This document shows positions 8,836 through 16,367 of a stretch of DNA of 64,000 nucleotides, piece after piece. Source of the DNA: an archaeon (lineage in GTDB: Archaea > Thermoproteota > Nitrososphaeria > Nitrososphaerales > Gagatemarchaeaceae); NCBI GenBank assembly GCA_016432545.1, contig CP066694.1:620001-684000 (forward strand). The letters are read 5' to 3'. A model generated the notes under the pieces. The model had not been told where the DNA came from, made no database searches, and saw nothing but the letters and a program-made list of their open reading frames with translations. Each line of letters starts with the position of its first letter. The first letter of the stretch is position 1. A program made the translations under genes and the position numbers.

Positions 8836-9561
8836 TCAAGAGGCGGCCCCCACGGTGATCAGCGGCTCTTCGGTCCCGACGGGGAAGACCAGCCGGGAGG
8901 GGATCTCAGCCTCGCCGCTGGGGAGGGATATCCTGACCATCTTCTCCCTCGAAATCGTCCCGTTCTTCACTTCTACTATCTTGCCCGTCTGTCCTGCCCG
9001 CAGCCCGGTGAGCACGAGGCCAATGCCTCCCTTTTCGAGGCGCGCCTGGCCGAGTACCTTCTGGGAGGGGACCTCGAGGAGGATCGCGTCGCCGGGAGAC
9101 AGGTTGAGCTTGTCGTCCAGGACAGAACGGCCGTCGTGAAGGCCGTACTGGGTGTGACCCCCTCTCACCTTGGTCTTTGAGTGGATGCTGCAGAGCTTCT
9201 TGGCCGTCTCTGAGGAGGAGACCTTGGCAAGCACCAGCCCCTTGGGCGAGGGGACCAGGCGGTAGTCCACGCCTTCGAGCGGCACGCTGACGAGGTTGAA
9301 GAGCCCCACTGGGAAGCTGGGCGTCGACCTCTCGACACCGTCCACCTTCACCTTACCGGTCTTGACCATGTACTTCAGCTCCTTCGAAAGGGTGGCCATC
9401 GAGGCCAGGTCCCTGAGGACGACCCCGAGAGGGTAGGAGGTGGCAATCGGGTGCGGCCCGGGCGTGGGCTTGAACACGAAGCGCGGACCCTTCCTGGAGA
9501 TGTCCCAGGAGCGGGGCGCCGCGACCCGCTTGAGCTTGTTGCGACCGCCTTTCTTTCCCAA
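8836..9561 (-). CDS. rps4e: 30S ribosomal protein eS4
   Basis: 241 aa, archaeal/eukaryotic S4e with the S4 RNA-binding motif (LKYMVKTGKVKVDGVERS) and a KOW-like C-terminal segment (LTGLRAGQTGKIVEVKNGT). N-terminal LKRVAAPRSWDISRKG is the family signature. TTG start immediately after the uL24 TAG stop. Confidence 0.95.
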   Translation of the reverse strand: MGKKGGRNKLKRVAAPRSWDISRKGPRFVFKPTPGPHPIATSYPLGVVLRDLASMATLSKELKYMVKTGKVKVDGVERSTPSFPVGLFNLVSVPLEGVDYRLVPSPKGLVLAKVSSSETAKKLCSIHSKTKVRGGHTQYGLHDGRSVLDDKLNLSPGDAILLEVPSQKVLGQARLEKGGIGLVLTGLRAGQTGKIVEVKNGTISREKMVRISLPSGEAEIPSRLVFPVGTEEPLITVGAAS

Positions 9562-9852
9562 CTAGGCGCTTCCCTCCAGCCTTGCCTTGCGGGTCTTGTC
9601 GTCGAGCGAGATCGAGGTCAGGATTACCTTGGAGGAGTCGATGGGGACCGGCGAGGTGCCTCCCTTGATCTTCTCCCTGGTGACTCCCTCGACGTTGAGC
9701 TTGCCGTCCTTGGGGTGGACCCTCGTGACCTTGCCCTCGATGTCCTTGAACTCTCCCCTGACTATCCTGACGGAGTCCCCTGCCCTCGGCTTCGCTGTCC
9801 GTCGGCCGAACTTCTTCCTGAGGTCGTCGGAGAGGGTGGAACCGAACTTCAT
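9562..9852 (-). CDS. rpl24: 50S ribosomal protein uL24
   Basis: 96 aa from ATG at 9852. GGAGG sits seven bases upstream of this ATG, which decides against the ATG at 9858 and the longer frame overlapping uL14. KOW motif present (AGDSVRIVRGEFKDIEGKVTRV). Assembly-initiating large-subunit protein. Confidence 0.93.
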   Translation of the reverse strand: MKFGSTLSDDLRKKFGRRTAKPRAGDSVRIVRGEFKDIEGKVTRVHPKDGKLNVEGVTREKIKGGTSPVPIDSSKVILTSISLDDKTRKARLEGSA

Positions 9853-9863
9853 GCCCATTCCTC

Positions 9864-10298
9864 CTATATGATGATGGATGCCAGGTTGGCTATCCTCGGC
9901 CACTTCTCTGCGGCCTCGCTCGCGACAGGGCCCTTGATGTCCGTGCCCTTCAGGTCGCCTTCGGGCGTGATGATCACCGCGGCGTTATCCTCGAAGACTA
10001 CTCTCTGGCCGCTGACCCTCCGGACCGGGTACTTCTGCCTGATTATCACTGCACCGAAGACCGTCTTCTTCAAGTCCGGTGGGCCCTTCTTCACAACGCA
10101 GACGATCGAGTCGCCGACAGAGGCTGCCGGGACCCTGCTCAGCCTGCCCTTCGCCTTCGTGACCTGGACGACCCTCAGGGTCTTCGCCCCCGTGTTGTCC
10201 GCGCACGTGATCACCGCGTAGAGAGGGATTGCGCGGGTGATGTAGTTCTTGAACTCCTCTACCCCCTTTGCAGAGACTGCACGAGACTTCGTGGACAC
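9864..10298 (-). CDS. rpl14: 50S ribosomal protein uL14
   Basis: 144 aa. Core ADNTGAKTLRVVQVTKAKG, GDSIVCVVKKGPPDLKKTV and the C-terminal GPVASEAAEKWPRIANLASII are diagnostic. The GTG start overlaps the uS17 stop (TAGTG). Upstream in-frame sequence belongs to the uS17 gene in another frame. Confidence 0.95.
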   Translation of the reverse strand: MSTKSRAVSAKGVEEFKNYITRAIPLYAVITCADNTGAKTLRVVQVTKAKGRLSRVPAASVGDSIVCVVKKGPPDLKKTVFGAVIIRQKYPVRRVSGQRVVFEDNAAVIITPEGDLKGTDIKGPVASEAAEKWPRIANLASIII

Positions 10299-10624
10299 TA
10301 CTTTGCCCCCCTCGACTCGACGACCACGAAGGAGATCGTCTTGGAGAGCGGCCTGCACTCCGCTATTGTGACCGCGTCACCGTCGGCTACCGTTATGCAA
10401 GACGGAAGGTGCGCGCTGATCCTGCTGCGGCGCCTCTCCCCTCTGTTGTACTTCTTCACCATGTGGAGAAACCCCATCTCGACCACTACGAAGCCCTTGC
10501 CGGCCGTGGAGACTGCCTTGCCTGTGAGGAGGCGGCCGCGGACCTTGAGGCTCCCGTGGAACGGGCACCTCTCGTCCTGGCACGTCTTCTTGGGCGCGGC
10601 TATCTCGAGTCCTGCGGTGCTCAT
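10298..10624 (-). CDS. rps17: 30S ribosomal protein uS17
   Basis: 108 aa. Archaeal uS17 with the CQDERCPFHGSLKVRGR N-terminal segment and the VKKYNRGERRRSRISAH loop. ATG start overlaps the rnp1 stop (ATGA), so the two are probably translated together. Confidence 0.94.
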   Translation of the reverse strand: MSTAGLEIAAPKKTCQDERCPFHGSLKVRGRLLTGKAVSTAGKGFVVVEMGFLHMVKKYNRGERRRSRISAHLPSCITVADGDAVTIAECRPLSKTISFVVVESRGAK

Positions 10625-10854
10625 CCCGTCCGCCCCCAGCGGTCCTGCAGCCTGCCCATGATGGTCGAGCCTTCGACCGGCCCCTCGATGCCTGACAGGA
10701 CGAAGAGGCTCCCCTTCTTCTCCACCATGAGCTTCCTGTCACCAGACTTTAGCAGGAGCGTCTTGGAGGTCTCGAGCACGACTGTGCCGGCGAGGCCCAC
10801 CTTGCTCGGGTCCTCGGCCCTAGCGACCGAGACTGCGCGACCTATGACGTTCAC
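10621..10854 (-). CDS. rnp1: RNase P protein component 1 (Rnp1, p29/Pop4)
   Basis: 77 aa. Archaeal RNase P subunit that binds the RNA with Rpp21 for tRNA 5' processing. Sm-like beta sequence with GLAGTVVLETSKTLLL and the C-terminal GSTIMGRLQDRWGR. GTG start overlaps the uL29 stop. Slightly short, but its place between uL29 and uS17 is the standard archaeal one. Confidence 0.88.
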   Translation of the reverse strand: MNVIGRAVSVARAEDPSKVGLAGTVVLETSKTLLLKSGDRKLMVEKKGSLFVLSGIEGPVEGSTIMGRLQDRWGRTG

Positions 10855-11057
10855 TCGCCGATCCCCTTCTCGTGCATTATCGTCAGGACGACCGCGATGT
10901 CCTTCTTGATTCTCTGGATGTTGCCGACGTCCTTCTTGACGACGCCTCTCTGTGCGCCGCCGCGAAGCTTGGAGAGCTCCGACCTGAGGTCGAAGAGCCT
11001 CTGCCTCAGCTTCTCAGCGTCCTGCGTTCTCAGTTCCTTCGGCTTGAGTTGGGTCAT
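10851..11057 (-). CDS. rpl29: 50S ribosomal protein uL29
   Basis: 68 aa, two-helix protein at the exit tunnel. KPKELRTQDAEKLRQRLFDL and NIQRIKKDIAVVLTIMHEK are typical. Its ATG at 11057 lies 44 bases inside the 3' end of the uS3 gene, a longer overlap than others in this run. Confidence 0.93.
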   Translation of the reverse strand: MTQLKPKELRTQDAEKLRQRLFDLRSELSKLRGGAQRGVVKKDVGNIQRIKKDIAVVLTIMHEKGIGE

Positions 11058-11688
11058 TCTCTTTGTTCTCCTCTTGCTTCACGTCCTCCTTGAACTGGAA
11101 GTCCGGGGGGAGGGCGTCTTTGAGTGCGATCTTGACTTTGATTCCGTAGAGGCCCAGCTTCAGGAGGACGTCGGTCGTGGCCTCGCTCACTGACCTGGCG
11201 GCGGTGTCACCGCTCTTCGGGACGATCCCGGCCCGGTACTTTTCGCCGTGGGACCTGTCGCTCCTCAGCTTGCCTGCGACCGAGATCTCGACCCCTGCCG
11301 CGCCTGCTGCCATGATGTTGTTGACCGTCCACATCGCGGCGCGCCTGAACGCAGTTCCCCTTGAGACGATCTGGGCAATCCGTGCAGCCATGATTCGTGA
11401 GTTGAGCTCCGGATTCTCCACCTCGGTGACCGCAATCTGGGCGTTGGGGTACTCGAACCTGGCCGCGACCTTGTCCGTGAGGTCCTTAATCCCCGTTCCT
11501 CGCCTTCCGATTGCCAGGCCGGGCCGAGCGACGTAGACCTTGAAAGTGGTCCCCACCGGCGACTTTTGTATCTCCAGGCCCCCGTAGCCCGCGTCCCTCA
11601 GTTCCTTTTCGAAGAACTCGTCCATCACCGCAAAGGCGCTGGAGGTGGTGAGAATCGACTTGACTGTGGTTCTCTGCTGGACGGCCAT
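11014..11688 (-). CDS. rps3: 30S ribosomal protein uS3
   Basis: 224 aa. KH domain (VYVARPGLAIGRRGTGIKDL) followed by the C-terminal S3 domain (GVEISVAGKLRSDRSHGEKY). The acidic Glu/Asn/Asp-rich tail (KQEENKENDPTQAEG) is encoded over the start of uL29. ATG start one base after the uL22 stop. Confidence 0.95.
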   Translation of the reverse strand: MAVQQRTTVKSILTTSSAFAVMDEFFEKELRDAGYGGLEIQKSPVGTTFKVYVARPGLAIGRRGTGIKDLTDKVAARFEYPNAQIAVTEVENPELNSRIMAARIAQIVSRGTAFRRAAMWTVNNIMAAGAAGVEISVAGKLRSDRSHGEKYRAGIVPKSGDTAARSVSEATTDVLLKLGLYGIKVKIALKDALPPDFQFKEDVKQEENKENDPTQAEGTENAGR

Positions 11689-11689
11689 C

Positions 11690-12151
11690 CTATACTTCCT
11701 TGCCTACGACTTCGATGTGTACCAGCTGGTGGAAGTTGGGGGAGCTGCGGCCGTACGCCCTTGGGTAGTAGTCCTTGATCGTCCTGCCGGCGTACCCTGC
11801 CGCGTGGATGATCTTGACCTTCTCCGGGTCGAGGCCCTTGAACTCCGAGTTCCCCTCGAGGTTCCTGAGGACGTCGAGGTAGGCCTTGGCCGCTTTCACC
11901 GGGTAGGAGCCTGTGGGGAATCCTTGGAGCTCGCTGCGGTGCCCCACCTTTAGCTTGTGGCGCCTGAATGCGATCGGCATCTTCTTGATTGCCACCTGCT
12001 CTAGGTGCTCTATTGCCTTCGAGACTGACATGCCTCTTATCGTGACTGCTATCTCGCGGGCGGCCTTGGGGGAGACGTTGACCTCTCTCCCGCTAGCCCT
12101 GACGTGTACCGCTGGGTCGAAACCCTCGAAACTGTAACCATACTGAGGCAC
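11690..12151 (-). CDS. rpl22: 50S ribosomal protein uL22, first gene of the run
   Basis: 153 aa. HVRASGREVNVSPKAAREIAVTIRG and FRRHKLKVGHRSELQG identify uL22, and HVRAS near the start is reminiscent of thaumarchaeal homologues. GTG start. Unlike many archaea, no uS19, uL2, uL23, uL4 or uL3 gene lies upstream; a promoter and the divergent sdhA follow instead, so the S10 cluster is split here. Confidence 0.95.
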   Translation of the reverse strand: MPQYGYSFEGFDPAVHVRASGREVNVSPKAAREIAVTIRGMSVSKAIEHLEQVAIKKMPIAFRRHKLKVGHRSELQGFPTGSYPVKAAKAYLDVLRNLEGNSEFKGLDPEKVKIIHAAGYAGRTIKDYYPRAYGRSSPNFHQLVHIEVVGKEV

Positions 12152-12187
12152 TTTACCCCTCTCGTAGTCTTTCGCGCTTTGTCGAAG

Positions 12188-12198
12188 GCGTTAAAAGC
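12188..12198 (-). promoter_or_regulatory. TATA-type promoter of the ribosomal run
   Basis: On the minus strand GAAAG-CTTTTAACG lies about 40 bases before the uL22 GTG, resembling an archaeal BRE plus TATA box. It is the only promoter-like element seen before uL22, and almost no spacers interrupt the following 12 kb. Confidence 0.5.
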
Positions 12199-12297
12199 TT
12201 TCTGAAGCGTCAGGAGAAAAATCCGACGGTAAGCCCTTGCCATCCGGGAGAGAATCTAACCAAACGAGTTTACCCGAGGGCCGATTCTGACGCGTCA

Positions 12298-12307
12298 ATC
12301 TTATAAT
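12298..12307 (+). promoter_or_regulatory. TATA-type promoter of sdhAB
   Basis: CTTATAATG on the plus strand, about 45 bases before the sdhA TTG. It forms a divergent promoter region with that of uL22; the roughly 195-base gap holds no other gene that I can support. Confidence 0.45.
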
Positions 12308-12347
12308 GCCTGAGAACGGGGTCCGAAAATCGTCTGGGACAGTCTGA

Positions 12348-14105
12348 TTGTGGTCTTCAAAGCCTGAGAAGAAGCCGGTGGAGCTCTCTGACAGGTCCTT
12401 CGAAGAAAAGACCTGCGACGTTCTCATTATCGGGGCGGGCGGCGCCGGACTACGGGCCGCGATAGAGGCGTTTGACAAGGGCGCAACTACGCTGATAGTC
12501 TGCAAGTCCCTCATGGGGAAGGCGCACACGGTGATGGCCGAGGGAGGGATAGCGGCGGCCTTGGGAAACGTCGACGCGGAGGACGGGTGGGAGGTGCACT
12601 TCTCTGACACTGTCGTGGAGGGCCAGAACCTGAGCAACTGGCGGATGGCGGAGATCTTCGCGAAGGAGGCGATCGACAGGGTCTATGAGCTGGAGAGGTA
12701 CGGCGCCCTCTTCGACCGGACAGGGGACGGGAAGATCAGTCAGAGGCCGTTCGGGGCCCATACGTACAGGCGCCTGTGCCACATAGGCGACAGGACGGGG
12801 CTCGAGCTGATCAGGACCCTTCAGGACCAGGTCATCGCGAGGGGGGTCCCGTTCATGGACGAGGTCGCGATAACTCGTGTGCTGAGGGACAAGGATTCCG
12901 GGCGGGCGGCGGCCGCCGTGGGGATCGACATCAGGACTGGCAGGCTTCTGCTCTTCAGGTTCAAGGCGGTCATTCTCGCCACAGGAGGGATAGGCAAGGT
13001 CTACGAGGTCACCTCCAACTCCTACGAGAGCACGGGAGACGGGATCGCGATCGCCTACCGGGCCGGGGCGGAGCTCATGGACATGGAGATGATGCAGTTC
13101 CATCCGACCGGCATGATATACCCGGCGGGGGTGAGGGGGATGCTGGTGACAGAGGCGGTCCGAGGGGAGGGCGGGGTCCTGACCAACGCGCAGGGCGAGC
13201 GGTTCATGTCGAAGTACGACCCCAAGAGGATGGAGCTCTCGGCGAGGGACGTCGTCGCGAGGGCGATCTACTCCGAGATCACAGGGGGGCGGGGGACGGC
13301 CAACGGGGCGGTCTACCTGGACATCTCGCACAGGGGGGAGGCCTACATCAAGAAGAACCTCCCGAGCATGTACGACCAGTTCTTGGAGTTCGCGGGGGTC
13401 GACATCACCAAGGAGAAGATGGAGGTCGCGCCGACGGTCCACTACCAGATGGGCGGGGTGAAGGTCGACCCGGAGACCTGCGAGACGACAGTGAAGGGAA
13501 TGTACGCGGCAGGGGAGGTCGCCTGCGGCCTGCACGGGGGGAACAGGCTGGGCGGCAACTCGCTCTCGGACATCCTGGTCTTCGGGAGGCGGGCAGGGGG
13601 AGCGGCCGCAGACGCGGTGAGGGGGACAGAGGCAGGTTCTGCGCCGCAGGAGGCGGTCGAGGAAGAGGTGACGAGGATACTCTCGCCCTTCGGGGTGAAG
13701 GACGGCGCGAACCCGTTCCACCTCAAGGAGGAGATAGCTCGAAACATGTGGACGCACGCAGGGATCGTCAGGAATCAGAAGGACCTTGAGGCAGGAGTGG
13801 AGGAGCTCAACAAGATCGCGGAGCTGGCGAAGCGCGTCGGTGCAGTAGGCGGGAGGGCCTACAACCAGTCCTGGCTCGATTCGCTTCAGGTATGGGACAT
13901 GATCCTTGGCTGCGAGGCACTTCTGCTGTCTGCGATTGAAAGGAGAGAGAGCAGGGGAGCCCACACGAGGTCCGACTTCCCTGAGAAGGACGACAAGTGG
14001 CTCGTAAACATAATAACCGTTGAGAGGGCCGGCCGCATGGTGCATGACCTCAGGCAGGTCCCCAAGGCCCCGGCGGAGCTGCAGGCTCTGATCAAGGAGG
14101 ATTGA
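12348..14105 (+). CDS. sdhA: Succinate dehydrogenase/fumarate reductase flavoprotein subunit
   Basis: 585 aa. Oxidises succinate to fumarate, or the reverse, on a covalently bound FAD. Dinucleotide-binding GAGGAGLRAAIEAF at about 27-40, the FAD-linking histidine in KAHTVMAEGG, catalytic-site segments around YRRLCHIGDRTG and FHPTG, and C-terminal HYQMGGVKVD and GGNRLGGNSL. TTG start at 12348 with a TATA box at a suitable distance. Its stop overlaps the sdhB start. The 531-residue frame on the other strand is a shadow of this GC-rich gene. Confidence 0.94.
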   Translation: MWSSKPEKKPVELSDRSFEEKTCDVLIIGAGGAGLRAAIEAFDKGATTLIVCKSLMGKAHTVMAEGGIAAALGNVDAEDGWEVHFSDTVVEGQNLSNWRMAEIFAKEAIDRVYELERYGALFDRTGDGKISQRPFGAHTYRRLCHIGDRTGLELIRTLQDQVIARGVPFMDEVAITRVLRDKDSGRAAAAVGIDIRTGRLLLFRFKAVILATGGIGKVYEVTSNSYESTGDGIAIAYRAGAELMDMEMMQFHPTGMIYPAGVRGMLVTEAVRGEGGVLTNAQGERFMSKYDPKRMELSARDVVARAIYSEITGGRGTANGAVYLDISHRGEAYIKKNLPSMYDQFLEFAGVDITKEKMEVAPTVHYQMGGVKVDPETCETTVKGMYAAGEVACGLHGGNRLGGNSLSDILVFGRRAGGAAADAVRGTEAGSAPQEAVEEEVTRILSPFGVKDGANPFHLKEEIARNMWTHAGIVRNQKDLEAGVEELNKIAELAKRVGAVGGRAYNQSWLDSLQVWDMILGCEALLLSAIERRESRGAHTRSDFPEKDDKWLVNIITVERAGRMVHDLRQVPKAPAELQALIKED

Positions 14106-14992
14106 GTCTGAACCAAGAAGTCGTGACCAAGAGCCTCGAGAAGACTGTCAGGCTGAAGGTCCAGCGAAGCACAGGCGAGGACCCCGGCAGCGTCAGGTAC
14201 GACACGTTCGAGGTCCCGAGGCAGCCCGGGATGGTGGTCCTCAACGCGATCCACTACATCCAGGCGAACCTTGATCCGTCTCTTTCCGCTAGGTGGAACT
14301 GCAAGGCCGGGAGGTGCGGCTCGTGCTCCGCCGAGATCAACGGCAGGCCCAGGCTGATGTGCAAGACCCCGGTCGAGAGCATCGAAGGCGAGATCACGGT
14401 CGAGCCCATGAAGGCGTTCCCAAGGCTGAGGGACCTCGTTACGGACGTCGGGGAGAACTGGAAGGTGGCGAAGATGATCCCTCCATTCACTCCACGGGAG
14501 TCGGGCGAAGGCGTGTGGCGATTCTATCAGCGCGACGTGGACAGGTCCAGGGAGTTCAGGAAGTGCATAGAGTGCTTTCTCTGCCAGGACGTCTGCCACG
14601 TCATCAGAGAGCACGAGGCCGAGTACGTGGGGCCCAGGTGGGTGGTCAAGGCGGCGTCCCTCGACATGCACCCAATGGACGGTCTAAACAGGTCCAAGTT
14701 CATGAAGGACGTCGGGGGGCTCGGGTACTGCAACATCACGAAGTGCTGCCAGGAGATCTGTCCGGAGCACATAGTCATCACCGACGACGCGATCATCCCG
14801 GAGAAGGAGAGAGTGGTGGACGTCCACTACGACCCTCTGCTGTGGTTGGTCAGGCACGTCCCCCGCAGCCAGGCCCAGCTGGAGGTCGTGATCAAGAAGG
14901 TGCTGAAGTACGTCTTCTGGGTCGCATTGGTGGCACCGGTGGTGCTGGTGCCCCTTTACTACCTGGCGAAGGTCTTCTTCCCTCTGCCCTAG
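14102..14992 (+). CDS. sdhB: Succinate dehydrogenase/fumarate reductase iron-sulfur subunit
   Basis: 296 aa. Carries electrons from SdhA to the membrane. N-terminal plant-type [2Fe-2S] ligands in CKAGRCGSC plus a later Cys, then two cysteine clusters (CIECFLCQDVC; CNITKCCQEICPEH) for the [4Fe-4S] and [3Fe-4S] centres. A hydrophobic C-terminal helix (about 272-292) is unusual for SdhB and could help anchor it. TTG start overlaps the sdhA stop. Convergent with the anchor gene that follows. Confidence 0.93.
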   Translation: MSLNQEVVTKSLEKTVRLKVQRSTGEDPGSVRYDTFEVPRQPGMVVLNAIHYIQANLDPSLSARWNCKAGRCGSCSAEINGRPRLMCKTPVESIEGEITVEPMKAFPRLRDLVTDVGENWKVAKMIPPFTPRESGEGVWRFYQRDVDRSREFRKCIECFLCQDVCHVIREHEAEYVGPRWVVKAASLDMHPMDGLNRSKFMKDVGGLGYCNITKCCQEICPEHIVITDDAIIPEKERVVDVHYDPLLWLVRHVPRSQAQLEVVIKKVLKYVFWVALVAPVVLVPLYYLAKVFFPLP

Positions 14993-15003
14993 AAGCTCAG
15001 TTG

Positions 15004-15162
15004 CTAGCGGAAGAGGACAGCTAGGACCAGAAGGGCGAAGCCTGACCCTTCTATTGCGGCGAGGGTCGTCGGAGGCGCCCCGATTGAGAACGCCTCTATC
15101 CCTCCGACCAGCATCACGACAAGACCGAGCAGGAAGAGCGGGTAGCGGGCCCTCTTGGGCAT
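15004..15162 (-). CDS. Small two-helix membrane protein
   Basis: 52 aa from ATG at 15162, with two hydrophobic segments separated by a short loop (SIGAPPTTLAAIEGSG) and a basic N-terminus (MPKRARY). No family recognised. It lies 31 bases downstream of the SdhC-like gene on the same strand and is convergent with sdhB, so a second small anchor subunit of succinate dehydrogenase is possible but unproven. Confidence 0.5.
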   Translation of the reverse strand: MPKRARYPLFLLGLVVMLVGGIEAFSIGAPPTTLAAIEGSGFALLVLAVLFR

Positions 15163-15193
15163 CCTCTGAGACTTTCCAATCAACTGCAAGCCC

Positions 15194-15883
15194 TCAGCAG
15201 AACGAGCATCCGAAGGCCGCCGCCCCACGGAGATAGAGGTCCGCGAAGATGATCGTCAAGAGGCTTATCCAGGCCAGTGCCTCGTGGCGCTTGTTGAGCC
15301 AGCTCTGCTTGTCGTACAGGTTCTTCCGCACGCCGCCCCCGTAGACGCAGCTGTAGCAGTCGATGTTCCCGCCGACCACGTGCCTGAATGCATGGCACGA
15401 GAGGGTCCACGCTGTGAGCATGAGGGCGTTGGCGAGCAGGACAAAGCTACCGAGACGGAGAAACAGAGAGCCTCCGAAGACCAGAGAGTGGTAGAAGTCG
15501 TAGTAGAAGAAAGGTAGGATCGCTATCCCTGCGTAGAGGAAGTACCTGTGGAAGTTCTCGAGTTGGAAGACCGCGTTCCGCTCGCCGGTGTAGTGCCTCC
15601 CCTGCCCCTCGCCCCTGTCAGGGTTCGAGCAGCCCAAGGGGTGCTTGAAGATGTGCCTGTGGTAGTCCTTTCTGTAGGCATAGCAGGTGAGCCTAAAGGC
15701 TCCAGGAAGGGGGACGATGAGGATCGTGGGGCTGTAGAAAGGGTCGATGTACCCGGCGAACTCGACGACAGGAAAGGCGAGCAGCGCCCAGAATCCCAGG
15801 CCAAGTATCCCGATGAACGAATAGAGCCTCCAGTTGGGCTCGAAGAGCTCGTACGGCAGCAGCTGCTTCCACTCGAGCTTCAT
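15194..15883 (-). CDS. Succinate dehydrogenase membrane anchor-like protein (SdhC type)
   Basis: 229 aa with about five membrane helices. Conserved-looking polar motifs AYRKDYHRHIFKHPLGC, NFHRYFLY, SCHAFRHVVGG and a C-terminal LNKRHEALAWISL-DLY pattern resemble the cytochrome-b-like anchor of actinobacterial Sdh1-type complexes; the histidines are candidate haem ligands. Several Cys (GCSNP, CYSC, GCSFC) are notable. It faces sdhAB convergently rather than sharing its transcript. Function is inferred from motif memory and proximity. Confidence 0.7.
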   Translation of the reverse strand: MKLEWKQLLPYELFEPNWRLYSFIGILGLGFWALLAFPVVEFAGYIDPFYSPTILIVPLPGAFRLTCYAYRKDYHRHIFKHPLGCSNPDRGEGQGRHYTGERNAVFQLENFHRYFLYAGIAILPFFYYDFYHSLVFGGSLFLRLGSFVLLANALMLTAWTLSCHAFRHVVGGNIDCYSCVYGGGVRKNLYDKQSWLNKRHEALAWISLLTIIFADLYLRGAAAFGCSFC

Positions 15884-15944
15884 GGCAGGAGGGCTCCTAG
15901 CGCGTGGCTCGCCGGGGCTGATAAAAAAGCAGTTGCGGCTACGC

Positions 15945-16367
15945 TCAGCCCATGCGGTCTGAGTCGTCGGCGTCTTGGTACTGAGCGCCGAGATATCCGT
16001 AAACGCCCGTTTTCAGGACTTTCATCCCGAGCAGCGCGCACTTGACGCGGGAGGGCCCCAGCTCAGGGTTGCCGAGCATCTTGAAGACGTCCTCCTTGGA
16101 GAGGACCTTGACCCAGTCGAGCTTCTTGCCCTTGGCCAACTCGGTGAGCATCGAAGCCGAAGCCAGGCTGATCGCGCACCCCTTCCCCGAGAACTTGATC
16201 TGGTCGATGCTGGAACCGTCCCCCACCTTGATCTGCATGTCGACTTCGTCGCCGCAGAGAGGGTTGGTGTCGTGAGACTCGATGTCGAACTTCTCGAGCT
16301 TCCCGAAGTTGCGCGGGTTCCTGTAATAGTCGAGGATCAATTCCCTGTAGATGTCTGCGCTGCTCAT
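15945..16367 (-). CDS. sufU: SufU/IscU-like iron-sulfur scaffold or sulfur-transfer protein
   Basis: 140 aa. The NifU_N fold is marked by three cysteines in NPLCGDEVD, GKGCAIS and RVKCALLG, with the Asp after the first. In SUF systems of this kind it takes sulfur from SufS. ATG start overlaps the sufS stop (ATGA). Last gene of the SUF run. Confidence 0.9.
   Translation of the reverse strand: MSSADIYRELILDYYRNPRNFGKLEKFDIESHDTNPLCGDEVDMQIKVGDGSSIDQIKFSGKGCAISLASASMLTELAKGKKLDWVKVLSKEDVFKMLGNPELGPSRVKCALLGMKVLKTGVYGYLGAQYQDADDSDRMG

Noticed and set aside
12450-14045. 531-residue open frame antisense to sdhA
   Set aside because: sdhA is unambiguous; the antisense product is Arg/Pro/Leu-rich low-complexity sequence.
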